From Salibacterium lacus (GTDB lineage: Bacteria; Bacillota; Bacilli; Bacillales; Marinococcaceae): DNA of 64,000 nt. The stretch spans positions 1 through 64,000 of the forward strand of contig NZ_JBHUML010000002.1 of the NCBI RefSeq assembly GCF_042684865.1, given 5' to 3'. How positions within the stretch are numbered: the first letter of the stretch is position 1; every line of letters starts with the position of its first letter. The position numbers and the translations under genes are program-made. Under the pieces are notes generated by a model. The model ran no database searches, had not been told where the DNA came from, and was given only the letters and a program-made list of their open reading frames with translations. This document shows positions 7,768 to 16,538 of the stretch, in pieces.

Positions 7768-8073
7768 ATGTACGTTGTGATGAACGAACTGCATGTTCCG
7801 GACGACGCAAAAGAAACGATGCAGGAAAGGTTCGCCAAAAGCGTGGAACATATGAAAAATACTCCCGGCTGCATCGATTTTATGTTTCTGGAACAAAACG
7901 AAGAAAACGGCAGCCAGGTTGTATTTACAAAGTGGGAGTCGAAGCAGCATTACGAAGATTGGGTGAACAGTGATGCGTTTAAGAAAGCCCATCAGCATTC
8001 CAGTGGGGAGGAAAAGAAGAGCGCCGCGACTGGAAGTACATTGAAAGCATATGATGTCATCCATCATTTCTAG
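7768..8073 (+). CDS. antibiotic biosynthesis monooxygenase / HmoA-like protein
   Basis: A 101-aa ABM-fold (dimeric alpha/beta barrel) protein. It has the family start MYVVMNELHV, the middle segment PGCIDFMFLEQN and the late FTKWESKQHYEDWVNSDAFKKAHQ. Members such as HmoA of B. subtilis bind and break down heme; the His in KAHQ fits that, but the substrate here is inferred. The start was set at 7768 because longer ATGs overlap the promoter; AGAAAGGATGATG precedes it. Confidence 0.7.
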   Translation: MYVVMNELHVPDDAKETMQERFAKSVEHMKNTPGCIDFMFLEQNEENGSQVVFTKWESKQHYEDWVNSDAFKKAHQHSSGEEKKSAATGSTLKAYDVIHHF

Positions 8074-8085
8074 CGGCCCATGCTG

Positions 8086-8117
8086 AAGCTGCAGCTTATT
8101 ATTCTGCAGCTTTTTTT
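8086..8117 (+). terminator. terminator
   Basis: 9-bp perfect stem AAGCTGCAG/CTGCAGCTT followed by seven T. Confidence 0.85.
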
Positions 8118-8157
8118 CATGAAATGATCAACTCAACGACGAGGATTGTGGTACGGA

Positions 8158-8715
8158 ATGAGAAATACATATTTAACAAGTCATTTTCCGCTGTTTTCGA
8201 TTTTACTATTCAGCCTTTCGTTTTCCCTGTATAGTGAACGACAAATTTCAGGCTGGCTGAAAGATGTTGGTCTGTACGCGGGGATGCTGGAATTTTTCAG
8301 TGCCGGTGGAATACAGCTCACCCTTCTTTTCTTTTTGGTTCTGTTCTTTTTTATGATTTTTTCTGCGCTGAAATTAATCGCGGACACGTTAATGGAGCTG
8401 TCATTGCTGTTTTTCTCCAAAGACGTGGAAGGAATCGAACTTGCCAACCTGAGGAAGGGAACCTGGATTTATCTTGCCGGCAGTGCAGCTTCTTTTCTGT
8501 TTATATGGATGCCGCTTGGGATGGTATGCTGTTTTCTTGCGGCGACTCTCGTCTATTTCGTGTTTGTCGTATACCATATCTCGGATTCCCTCAGCGGAGC
8601 CGGCATGTTCGGTCTCATTTTCTTTCATATCACGTTTTGGTGCGCAGCCGCCGCCGGCACCTCTTATGCAGGCTTTCGTCTGTATAACAGCCTGATGAAA
8701 AGCCTTCCTATTTAA
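8158..8715 (+). CDS. YufK-like (DUF5366) integral membrane protein
   Basis: A 185-aa protein with about five membrane helices and few charged residues except the central loop (FFSKDVEGIELANLRKG). The start MRNTYLTSHFPLF resembles the YufK family of Bacillus, whose function is unknown. An ATG 12 bases earlier is possible; the ribosome binding site is weak for both. The gene converges on the penicillin-binding protein gene. Confidence 0.65.
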   Translation: MRNTYLTSHFPLFSILLFSLSFSLYSERQISGWLKDVGLYAGMLEFFSAGGIQLTLLFFLVLFFFMIFSALKLIADTLMELSLLFFSKDVEGIELANLRKGTWIYLAGSAASFLFIWMPLGMVCCFLAATLVYFVFVVYHISDSLSGAGMFGLIFFHITFWCAAAAGTSYAGFRLYNSLMKSLPI

Positions 8716-8729
8716 TAAAAAAGGCTATT
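8698..8729. terminator. possible shared terminator
   Basis: AGCCTT/AAGGCT with a 14-base A/T loop, overlapping the ends of both convergent genes. Weak. Confidence 0.35.
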
Positions 8730-10587
8730 TATTTGAAAGTCCTTCCGCAATGTCTTTCCAGAGCTCCAGGTGGGTGCTGCGAAGCTCTGTCTCCAGAGTG
8801 GCCGGATTATCCTTCCCGACCCACACCCCTGTGGTATAGCGGTTATTATAGCCGGCAAACCAGAGATCGTGGTAGCTGTTGGTCGTGCCTGTTTTGCCTC
8901 TCCATTCCCCGGTGCCGGGGTCAGCCCCGCGGCCGGTCCCTTCTGTTATAACACTTCTCATCATGTGCCGGAGTTCCTGGTTGGTCTGTTCACTCCAGAC
9001 AGAGCGGCTTGTCTCCTCCCATTCATAAAGCACCTTTCCCTTGCTGTCCGTGACTTTTTCAATGGCACGGGCGGACCGGTAGTCTCCGTTATTTGAAAAA
9101 GTGGTATATGCTTTGGTCAGTTCAAGAAGGGAGACGCCGCGGGAAAAACCGCCGAGAGCAGCTGCATAATGATGATCATCTGCATCCACACGGGAAAAGT
9201 CGAAAGATTCCAGGTAGGAAAAGGACTGCTGTATCCCGGTTGTTTCAAATAAACGCATGGCTGCTGTGTTATACGAGCGGGCCAGCGCCGTTTTCAGAGT
9301 GACCTGCCCGGGATAGCCGCCCCCGGCGTTGGCAGGGCAGTAATCGTGAATGCAGTAGCGGCCGGCATCGACATAATTCTGTCTGTCTGCTCCGTTTTGA
9401 TCCATATACGGGCCGTACACAAGCAGCGGCTTCATTGCCGATCCGGGCTGGCGGTAAGCCTGAAATGCCCTGTTAAACGTATAAGGTTCATAGTTTTTCC
9501 CGCCGCTCAGCGCCTTAATCCGGGAGGTGCGGTGATCCAGCACAACGGCTGCTCCGTTCCCGTTTTTTCCTCGCAGCTGCCTGTTTACTGAAGCTGTCAC
9601 CTCGTTTTGCAGATCTGGATTCAGAGATGTTTCAATATGAACGCCGGACGTCAGGACCTCCTGCACGCGGTTCTGCAGCTCTGCTTCAATGTCTGCCTTT
9701 TCTTTTCCGCCGGCATTTTCCATCCGCCGGGCAAACCCTTCTTTTACACCGATTAACTGTTTTAACTCATGCTCCACGTAAAACGTATAATCCGGATGCA
9801 GATTTTGTGTTTCGGTCACATGCAGCTTAACGGGCGTTTCTTTTGCTTCATCAGCCCGGGCCTTTGAGACAGCACCGGTTTCCTGCATCTTCGTTAAAAT
9901 CCATTCCTGCCGTTTTTTTGTATTCGCTTTTTTGGTCAGTGGATCATAGTGGGACGGATTGGCAGGAACAGCTGCTAGAAAAGTGGTCTCTGCAAGAGTA
10001 AGTTCCCTGCTTGATTTCCCGAAATAAAAGTGTGCAGCCGTTTCAAATCCATAAATGCCATTCTGAAAGTAAATCGAATTAATATAAAATTCCAGAATTT
10101 TTTCTTTGGAATAATCCTGCTCCAGCTGATACGAATATAACACTTCGGTTAATTTTCGGTTATACGACTGCTCGTGTGTCAAAAACAGGTTCCGCACGGT
10201 CTGCTGGGTAATTGTACTTGCTCCCTCTTCAATGCTCCCGGCCTGCACGTTCACAGCAAGTGCGCGGGCCACAGCGGACATGTCGACTCCTTTATGTTCA
10301 AAAAAATGCCTGTCCTCCGTCGACAAAAAAGCCTGTTTCACAGAATAGGGAATGTCTTCGATGTCCAGGTAACGCCGGTTCAGCCCCTTGGACAATTCAG
10401 AGATAACCCTCCCCGTTTCATCATATATATAACTGTTTCGTTCAATCGATGGATCGCCGATTTCTGTGTCTTCCAGAGTCTGCTCAAAGGAGACGGCTTT
10501 GTTTTCTTCCCCGAAAGCCCCCAAAAGAAAAACAGCAAACACAGCCATAAACAAGGCAATACATAGGTATCCGGCTGACATTCTCAT
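8725..10587 (-). CDS. class A penicillin-binding protein (GT51 + transpeptidase)
   Basis: A 620-aa bifunctional peptidoglycan synthase. One N-terminal membrane anchor (residues 5-25) is followed by the GT51 glycosyltransferase (EDRHFFEHKG near 91, STITQQTVRN, KILEFYIN). The transpeptidase domain has PGSAMKP with the active serine near 382, SYN near 437 and KTGTTN near 564. Polymerises lipid II and crosslinks the wall outside the membrane. Shorter than PBP1 and without the long C-terminal tail, so closer in size to PbpF/PbpG-like enzymes. The ATG follows GAGGGA; an upstream TTG was rejected. Confidence 0.9.
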   Translation of the reverse strand: MRMSAGYLCIALFMAVFAVFLLGAFGEENKAVSFEQTLEDTEIGDPSIERNSYIYDETGRVISELSKGLNRRYLDIEDIPYSVKQAFLSTEDRHFFEHKGVDMSAVARALAVNVQAGSIEEGASTITQQTVRNLFLTHEQSYNRKLTEVLYSYQLEQDYSKEKILEFYINSIYFQNGIYGFETAAHFYFGKSSRELTLAETTFLAAVPANPSHYDPLTKKANTKKRQEWILTKMQETGAVSKARADEAKETPVKLHVTETQNLHPDYTFYVEHELKQLIGVKEGFARRMENAGGKEKADIEAELQNRVQEVLTSGVHIETSLNPDLQNEVTASVNRQLRGKNGNGAAVVLDHRTSRIKALSGGKNYEPYTFNRAFQAYRQPGSAMKPLLVYGPYMDQNGADRQNYVDAGRYCIHDYCPANAGGGYPGQVTLKTALARSYNTAAMRLFETTGIQQSFSYLESFDFSRVDADDHHYAAALGGFSRGVSLLELTKAYTTFSNNGDYRSARAIEKVTDSKGKVLYEWEETSRSVWSEQTNQELRHMMRSVITEGTGRGADPGTGEWRGKTGTTNSYHDLWFAGYNNRYTTGVWVGKDNPATLETELRSTHLELWKDIAEGLSNK

Positions 10588-10761
10588 GTTTATTCCCTCT
10601 TTTTCACTGGACAATTTGTACTTCTGTCTTTATATCGGCAGAATACCCGGTTATGTTCCACCTTTTTTCGCATAGGGATAGAAGTAATACACGGACAAAG
10701 CTGTCAGGCATAGTTACTGATCAGAACCATTTATTATGCGCCGAAAGGGGAGGCTCGCACG

Positions 10762-12657
10762 TTGGAGATTATCAATAAAATACGGGAGCACCGGGAAAAA
10801 GAAAAGCAGCTCGAGTGGAGAGGCACGTTCAAGGAATACCTGGAACTGGTGAAGCAGTACCCTCACATAGCTCAGTCCTCACACTCCCGCGTATATAATA
10901 TGATAAAGGATGCAGGAGTGCTTGAAAAAGATAATCATAAGATGTACCGTTTTTTCGGCGAGGATATTTTCGGACTCGAAGAACCTCTGGAAAAACTGGT
11001 GGAGGAATATTTTCATTCCGCGGCACGGAGACTGGATGTAAAAAAGAGAATATTAATGTTGATGGGCCCGGTGAGCGGGGGTAAATCAACGATTGTAACC
11101 ATGCTGAAGCGGGGGCTTGAGGAGTACTCCAGAACAGATGCCGGCGCGGTTTATGCGATAGAAGGCTGCCCGATGCATGAAGACCCTCTTCATCTGATTC
11201 CGCCGCACCTCCGGGATGAATTTTACGAAGAATACGGGATTCATGTCGAGGGCCATCTCTCGCCTTTAAATCTGATGCGTCTGGAGAAAGAGTACGGTGG
11301 AAATATTGAAGATGTGATGGTGGAGCGCATTTTCTTCTCTGAAGACAAACGTGTCGGCATCGGCACGTTCAGTCCATCCGACCCGAAATCACAGGATATC
11401 GCGGATTTAACTGGCAGCATCGATTTTTCCACCATTGCGGAATACGGATCAGAATCCGACCCGCGGGCGTATCGGTTTGACGGGGAGCTGAACAAAGCGA
11501 ACCGCGGTATCATGGAGTTTCAGGAGATGCTCAAATGTGATGAAAAGTTTCTCTGGCATCTGCTTTCTTTAAGCGAAGAAGGAAACTTTAAGGCCGGTCG
11601 TTTTGCGCTGATCAGTGCGGATGAACTGATTGTGGCTCATACGAATGAAGCGGAATACAAATCGTTTATTAACAATAAAAAGAATGAAGCGCTGCATTCG
11701 AGAATTATCGTGATGAATATTCCTTATAATGTAAAGGTGAGTGAAGAGGAGCGTATCTATGAGAAAATGATCGCGGGCAGTGATATGGCCGATGTTCACA
11801 TTGCGCCTCACGCACTCCGGACCGCTGCCATTTTTTCCATTTTAACGAGGTTGAAAGAGCCGAAAAATCAAACAGTGGATCTTGTGAAAAAGATGAAACT
11901 GTATGATGGGGAAGAGCTCGAAGGGTACAAAGATCAGGATGTGGAAGAACTGAAAAAAGAATATCAGGATGAGGGAATGGATGGCATTGATCCTCGTTAC
12001 GTGATCAACCGGATTTCCTCGGCGATCATCCGTAAAGAAGTGGAATCGATCAACGCCCTGGATGTGCTTCGTTCTCTGAAAGAAGGTCTGGATCAGCATG
12101 CCTCCATTTCGGATGAAGATAAGGAAAGGTATCTTGATTTCATCGCAGCTGCCCGCAAAGAATACGATGAAGCGGCCAAAAAGGAAGTCCAGAAAGCATT
12201 TGTGTACTCCTACGAAGAATCGGCCAAGACGTTAATGGATAATTATCTGGATAACGTAGAGGCTTACTGCAACAAAAATAAATTAAAAGATCCCCTCACC
12301 GGCGAGGAAATGAGTCCTGATGAGAAACTGATGCGCTCGATTGAAGAGCAGATCGGTATTTCCGAAAACGCCAAACGGGCGTTCCGGGAAGAAATTCTGA
12401 TCCGCATTTCCGCTTATGCCCGAAAAGGGAAAAAATTCGATTACAATTCCCACGAGCATCTCCGGGAAGCTATCCAGCAGAAACTGTTTGCGGACCTGAA
12501 AGACGTCGTTAAAATCACGACATCCACAAAGACGCCGGATGAGTCCCAGCTGAAAAAAATCAATGAAGTGACAGCCCGGCTGATTGATGAACACGGCTAC
12601 AATTCTGTTTCCGCCAATGAACTGCTGCGCTACGTCGGAAGCCTGCTGAACAGATAA
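10762..12657 (+). CDS. prkA: PrkA serine protein kinase / AAA+ protease-like protein
   Basis: A 631-aa protein of the PrkA/YeaG family. It has the N-terminal AAA+ module with Walker A GPVSGGKST near residues 103-111, the Walker B/sensor segments around RIIVMNIPYNV, and the C-terminal kinase-like region. In B. subtilis PrkA is linked to sporulation; in enterobacteria its homologue acts in stress and starvation with YeaH and YcgB. TTG start, 8 bases after GGGGAGG. The YhbH gene lies two genes downstream and SpoVR is also in the window. Confidence 0.93.
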   Translation: MEIINKIREHREKEKQLEWRGTFKEYLELVKQYPHIAQSSHSRVYNMIKDAGVLEKDNHKMYRFFGEDIFGLEEPLEKLVEEYFHSAARRLDVKKRILMLMGPVSGGKSTIVTMLKRGLEEYSRTDAGAVYAIEGCPMHEDPLHLIPPHLRDEFYEEYGIHVEGHLSPLNLMRLEKEYGGNIEDVMVERIFFSEDKRVGIGTFSPSDPKSQDIADLTGSIDFSTIAEYGSESDPRAYRFDGELNKANRGIMEFQEMLKCDEKFLWHLLSLSEEGNFKAGRFALISADELIVAHTNEAEYKSFINNKKNEALHSRIIVMNIPYNVKVSEEERIYEKMIAGSDMADVHIAPHALRTAAIFSILTRLKEPKNQTVDLVKKMKLYDGEELEGYKDQDVEELKKEYQDEGMDGIDPRYVINRISSAIIRKEVESINALDVLRSLKEGLDQHASISDEDKERYLDFIAAARKEYDEAAKKEVQKAFVYSYEESAKTLMDNYLDNVEAYCNKNKLKDPLTGEEMSPDEKLMRSIEEQIGISENAKRAFREEILIRISAYARKGKKFDYNSHEHLREAIQQKLFADLKDVVKITTSTKTPDESQLKKINEVTARLIDEHGYNSVSANELLRYVGSLLNR

Positions 12658-12674
12658 ATTAAAATGGTGCTCCG

Positions 12675-12706
12675 CCCCCTGTGACCGGTACAGGTCATGG
12701 GGGTTT
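12675..12706 (+). terminator. terminator after prkA
   Basis: CCCCC-TG-TGACC pairs with GGTCA-T-GGGGG and is followed by TTT. Confidence 0.65.
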
Positions 12707-12728
12707 CATGTGTCCACTTTTCTATCAA

Positions 12729-12757
12729 TTGCTCATAACGTTGAAGCATGATACATT
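12729..12757 (+). promoter_or_regulatory. candidate sigma-A promoter of the signal peptidase gene
   Basis: TTGCTC, a 17-base spacer, then TACATT. Each box matches 4 of 6 consensus bases or fewer, so this is tentative. About 30 bases upstream of the ATG. Confidence 0.35.
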
Positions 12758-12786
12758 ATGAAAAGAGATAGGATGGTGGACAGAAC

Positions 12787-13338
12787 ATGAATACGATAGC
12801 GAGGGAAGTTTGGGACTGGATCAAAACATTCGCCGTGGTAGTTATCATTGTTTTAATTATACGGACATTTTTCTTTGCCAATTACATGGTACACGGTGAA
12901 TCCATGATGCCGACGATTGAAAATGGAGAGCGGCTCATTATAAATAAAATCGGGTACGAATTTTCCGAACCGGATCGTTTTGATTTAGTAGTATTTCATG
13001 CCAACGAAGAGAGTGATTATATCAAGCGGGTGATCGGACTGCCCGGAGATGAAATCCGGTATGAAGATGACACGTTGTATGTGAATGGAGAAGCTGTACA
13101 GGAAGAATACCTTGCCCCATATCGAAGCGAGGCGGAGCGTGGACCGTTCACCTCTGATTTTACACTTGAAGAAGTAACCGGCAGCGAAACGGTACCCCAG
13201 GGTAAAATCTTTGTGCTGGGGGATAACAGACGAAACAGCATGGACAGCCGCCGGATCGGTTTTGTGGATATGAGTGAAGTCGTCGGTGAAGCAAACCTCC
13301 GGTACTGGCCGGTCGACGAGTTTAGAGTGATGAGATAA
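12787..13338 (+). CDS. sip: type I signal peptidase
   Basis: A 183-aa, S26-family signal peptidase that removes signal peptides of exported proteins at the outer face of the membrane. A single N-terminal membrane helix (residues 13-30) is followed by the catalytic Ser39 in GESMMPT, Lys80 in YIKRVIGLPGD, and the conserved GDNRRNSMDSR box. Length and single anchor match SipS/SipT. It is inserted between prkA and yhbH, which are neighbours in B. subtilis. It has its own candidate promoter and terminator. Confidence 0.92.
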   Translation: MNTIAREVWDWIKTFAVVVIIVLIIRTFFFANYMVHGESMMPTIENGERLIINKIGYEFSEPDRFDLVVFHANEESDYIKRVIGLPGDEIRYEDDTLYVNGEAVQEEYLAPYRSEAERGPFTSDFTLEEVTGSETVPQGKIFVLGDNRRNSMDSRRIGFVDMSEVVGEANLRYWPVDEFRVMR

Positions 13339-13340
13339 GA

Positions 13341-13376
13341 AAGGGGGCTGTATCAAAAGGTGCAGCTCCTTTTTTT
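13341..13376 (+). terminator. terminator after sip
   Basis: AAAGG-GGCTG pairs with CAGCTCCTTT and is followed by seven T. Confidence 0.6.
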
Positions 13377-13451
13377 CAGCAGGAAAAGATCGACCGCCTG
13401 TACTGATAAGAAGAGGCAGACTGGAAGTTTCGTTTTATTCAGAATAATGTT

Positions 13452-13480
13452 GCAAATGCGTCCTGTTTCCCGCATACGAT
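13452..13480 (+). promoter_or_regulatory. candidate sigma-E promoter of yhbH
   Basis: GCAAATG, a 14-base spacer, then CATACGAT. The -10 box fits the mother-cell sigma-E consensus (CATACAnT) with one change; the -35 box matches 5 of 7. Mother-cell expression is consistent with what is known of yhbH. Confidence 0.45.
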
Positions 13481-13532
13481 AGTAGTAGTCCAACTTTTTT
13501 TATAGAAACTACAGGGGAAAGGGGACCCTACT

Positions 13533-14693
13533 ATGTCAGAGAAAGCAAACCGCAGTTTCGTCATTTCAAAGGAAAACTGGTCCCTGCACCGCAAAGGCCA
13601 TCAGGATCAGCGCCGGCATCAGGAAAAAGTCCAGGAAGCTGTACGGAATAATCTCCCTGATTTAATTACCGAAGAAGATATTGTGATGTCAAACGGTCGT
13701 GATGTGGTGCGGATACCGATACGTTCCATGGATGAATACAAAATCCGTTATAATACCGAAAATAATAAATACACCGGGCAGGGAGATGGGAGCAGTGAAG
13801 AAGGGGATGTCATAGCCCGTGAACCGGGGGGACAAAAATCTGAAAAAGGGTCACGCCCGGGGGATCAGGCAGGAGAGGATTACTACGAAGCCGAAGTGTC
13901 GATGGCCGAACTCGAAAAACTGCTGTTCCATGAAATGGAGCTTCCCAATCTCCGGCAGAAGCAGCAGGATGATCTGATCATAGAGGATATTGAATTTGAT
14001 GATATCCGTAAAAAAGGGTTAATGGGAAACATTGATAAACGCAAAACCATCCTGTCCGCCATAAAACGCAACGCGATGGAAGGAAAAGCAAAGATCAATC
14101 CGATCTCAGAAGAGGATCTCCGTTTTAAAACGTGGAACGAAAAAATAAAACCGGAATCCAAAGCAGTTATTCTTGCGATGATGGACACGTCCGGATCGAT
14201 GGGACGCTGGGAAAAATTTATGGCACGCAGTTTTTTCTTCTGGATGATCAGGTTCCTGCGGACGAAATATGAGACAGTCGATATCGAATTCATCGCCCAC
14301 CATACAGAAGCGAAACGCGTCAGTGAAGAACAGTTTTTCTCCAAAGGTGAAAGCGGCGGGACCATCTGTTCATCCGCTTATGAAAAAGCACTCGAAACGA
14401 TTGAAAAGGACTATCCCCCGGAACGTTATAACATCTATCCGTTCCATTTCTCTGATGGAGATAATTTAACGTCTGATAATGTAAAATGCCTCCGTCTTCT
14501 CCGCGAACTGATGGACGTATCGAGCATGGTCGGTTATGCCGAAGTGAACCAGTTCCGGAAACATTCCACCCTGCTGCAGTCTTACCGCGGCATCGAAGAC
14601 GAACGTTTCCGTCACTATATTCTGCAAAACAAAACAGACGTATTTGAAGCGCTGCTCTGGTTTTTTTCGAACAATAAGGTAGAGACGGCCTGA
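13533..14693 (+). CDS. yhbH: sporulation protein YhbH (UPF0229, VWA-like)
   Basis: A 386-aa member of the YhbH/YeaH family. The N-terminal half is basic and low in complexity (Lys/Arg/Gln-rich). The C-terminal half carries a von Willebrand A-like fold with the metal-site motif MMDTSGSMG near residue 215 and the late HFSDGDN segment. Always found with PrkA, and in many genomes with SpoVR; taken as a partner or substrate adaptor of the PrkA kinase. The ATG follows AAAGGGGA. Confidence 0.92.
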   Translation: MSEKANRSFVISKENWSLHRKGHQDQRRHQEKVQEAVRNNLPDLITEEDIVMSNGRDVVRIPIRSMDEYKIRYNTENNKYTGQGDGSSEEGDVIAREPGGQKSEKGSRPGDQAGEDYYEAEVSMAELEKLLFHEMELPNLRQKQQDDLIIEDIEFDDIRKKGLMGNIDKRKTILSAIKRNAMEGKAKINPISEEDLRFKTWNEKIKPESKAVILAMMDTSGSMGRWEKFMARSFFFWMIRFLRTKYETVDIEFIAHHTEAKRVSEEQFFSKGESGGTICSSAYEKALETIEKDYPPERYNIYPFHFSDGDNLTSDNVKCLRLLRELMDVSSMVGYAEVNQFRKHSTLLQSYRGIEDERFRHYILQNKTDVFEALLWFFSNNKVETA

Positions 14694-14758
14694 GACGGTG
14701 AAGAGGGAATAAAAAGAATACCAGTACGAAAAAGGGAAAAGAATACAGGATAGATAAT

Positions 14759-14815
14759 AACCCGGACGCTGGTACGTCGTACTTTGTGAGACAGGCGGCA
14801 TCGTCCGGGTTTTTC
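14759..14815 (+). terminator. terminator after yhbH
   Basis: 10-bp stem AACCCGGACG/CGTCCGGGTT with a long loop, followed by TTTTT. Confidence 0.7.
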
Positions 14816-14928
14816 AGATTCCATTCCCGTGACCCGCGCTTTTCCGGCTGTTAGTGGACATGGCCGGTGTCTTATATTCGCAGTAGAACAGTTGCGGGGA
14901 TAGACTGCATCTTTTTTCTCCACACGAA

Positions 14929-14970
14929 AAAAGCCGCCTGGGAGAGCGGATGCTCATCCAGGCGGCTTTT
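14929..14970. terminator. terminator, probably the original tRNA-Pro terminator
   Basis: Perfect 13-bp stem (AAAAGCCGCCTGG and complement), T-flanked in both directions. It lies 39 bases beyond the left attachment repeat. Before the element integrated, it would have followed tRNA-Pro directly on the minus strand. Confidence 0.75.
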
Positions 14971-15008
14971 GGTATGATAGGAAAACAGTAGTAGTCTGTC
15001 GTATAAAA

Positions 15009-15059
15009 GACTGGTCGGGATGACAGGAGTTGAACCTGCGACCCCAGGCACCCCATGCC
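15009..15059. repeat. left attachment repeat (attL)
   Basis: 51 bp identical to 32660-32710. It contains only the 3' 48 bases of tRNA-Pro plus three flanking bases. Sequence diverges immediately after on the element side. Confidence 0.92.
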
Positions 15060-15429
15060 CTCAAATCCCATCATAATAGGATTTTCACACTACATATTCA
15101 AATCAATGAAATGTAACCACTTGCTTTTATTAACTATAGATAACACTATAAAGGATATAAAAATATCTGTCAAATGGTTTTCTGAAATTTAATAGATTTT
15201 CCATCACAATCCATAGAAATACCATCTGTATCTAATGTGTACTTTATGTATAGTTATCTATACCAATATAGACCTAATGGTCATGAAATGAATATAATTA
15301 ATGAGAATGGACTGTGTGGCTTTGTGTGATGGTGCGTCATCGGCGACGCAGGGGGGCAGGGGGTATCTGGCAGTCCTTCACAAAGACCACCAGAATAGCA
15401 TATTTGATACGCAGGTTATTTTCAAAAGT

Positions 15430-15540
15430 ACTGTCATATCAGTTTTTACTCACAAAATAGTATAAGTAGGGGCTTTTACTCACCTATCACTCAAATATGA
15501 GGGATAGACTTTTTCCCAAAAAGAATATTGATATGACAGT
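15430..15540. repeat. 12-bp inverted repeat with internal direct repeats
   Basis: ACTGTCATATCA at 15430-15441 and its exact complement at 15529-15540. Between them TTTTACTCAC occurs at 15444-15453 and 15474-15483, exactly 30 bp apart. Possible binding sites for an element-encoded protein. Confidence 0.7.
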
Positions 15541-15646
15541 CCTGAGCCGAGTTTATCCCTGAATCGGGAAATAGTATATCGAGGTTGCTGAGAGCAACCA
15601 ACATAGAGCAATTAAAAAATATCATAACAAAACAGACAAAGAACGT

Positions 15647-15675
15647 TTGACATACTTTGACCTAAATGTTACGAT
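15647..15675 (+). promoter_or_regulatory. sigma-A-type promoter of the left operon
   Basis: TTGACA, a 17-base spacer, then TACGAT. Drives rightward transcription with an untranslated leader of about 210 bases before the first gene. Confidence 0.65.
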
Positions 15676-15892
15676 AGTTTTATCAGTATTTAAATTAAAA
15701 TATAGAATTACATAGTACAATTAGAAAGCCTATATTTAGTGTACATATGTAAATGCCGAAAGTCAACTACTAATTTAAATTTCATTTTCTTTAAGGAGGT
15801 GTCTAAAATCTAATGAAAAAGTGAATAGAAAGTGCAGTATAGCAGGGATTTGACAGTAGAAAATAATAATCTTAAAAAAGGAGAAATCAAAA

Positions 15893-16354
15893 ATGAATGA
15901 AATGAATCACATGCTACACGAAGTTACAAGCGAGAGACTGCAAGGACTGGTGATGAAAGCAGTTAGGGGAGAAGTTTTAGATGGAAGTGAAAAAGATGAA
16001 CTGAAAGACCTTTTCATCGACGACCAGAAGATGTGGGCATCTGACATCAAGGAAACATATCAGAGTTTACAACAGGCTTATAGTGAAAAAAAAGAAATGA
16101 CTACTATTTTGAATGACATGAAAAATGACAAAGATGAACGTCAAAAGGATTATTATAAAATGTCCTCTTTGTACAGTCTTGCTGAACATTTCATCGTTCA
16201 ACAGGGGTTGGAAGAACAATACATTAATTTCATTGATAATGTAGCAGAGAATGAGACATTAAAAGAGTTTCAAAAACCTGCTAAATTCCAATCTGACATG
16301 TACGCCATTGGAACGATATATGATGAATACGGTCATATGAAGGAAGTAGAATAG
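15893..16354 (+). CDS. element protein of unknown function, 153 aa
   Basis: Acidic, helical protein with a coiled-coil-like stretch (TYQSLQQAYSEKKEMTTILNDMKNDKDERQKDYYKM, residues ~50-90 region). No membrane segment or known motif is seen. ATG follows AAAAAGGAG with normal spacing. It is the first gene behind the promoter at 15647, so it is probably expressed early and may be a regulator or an accessory to the sigma-like protein next door. Function not recognised. Confidence 0.7.
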   Translation: MNEMNHMLHEVTSERLQGLVMKAVRGEVLDGSEKDELKDLFIDDQKMWASDIKETYQSLQQAYSEKKEMTTILNDMKNDKDERQKDYYKMSSLYSLAEHFIVQQGLEEQYINFIDNVAENETLKEFQKPAKFQSDMYAIGTIYDEYGHMKEVE

Positions 16355-16424
16355 TTTTAAACAGAATCGCTATTAGTAAATGAACATGAAGAAAAACAAT
16401 GATTACAAAAAGGAGATTAAAACA

Positions 16425-16538
16425 ATGATTACAAACATTATTAACTTAAAAAATCGTAAAAATAGGAGAGAATTAATCTATGAAAACTTTAAAAGATTTT
16501 ATTGTGACTTATCAGGAAGGCGAAGAACGAGCACTTGA
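16425..16538 (+). CDS. possible 37-aa basic peptide overlapping the next gene
   Basis: ATG 7 bases after AAAAAGGAG; the peptide is Arg/Lys/Asn-rich (LKNRKNRRELIY). It overlaps the start of the sigma-like gene by 59 bases in another frame, and the ribosome binding site of that gene lies within it. It could couple translation of the two. Weakly supported. Confidence 0.3.
   Translation: MITNIINLKNRKNRRELIYENFKRFYCDLSGRRRTST

Larger units (their letters stand above)
15060..15892. other. left-end control region of the element
   Basis: 833 bases without a convincing gene. It contains a 10-bp inverted repeat (15135-15144 and 15253-15262, TATAGATAAC and complement), a GC-rich hairpin GCGTC/GACGC near 15331-15346, a 12-bp inverted repeat at 15430/15529 enclosing two direct TTTTACTCAC copies 30 bp apart, and a sigma-A promoter at 15647. 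Likely holds integrase arm sites and early regulation. Confidence 0.6.

Noticed and set aside
15786..15825. Three-codon leader (MKK) after AAGGAGGTG in the first transcript
   Set aside because: Spacing to the ATG is too long and a three-codon frame is not distinguishable from chance.
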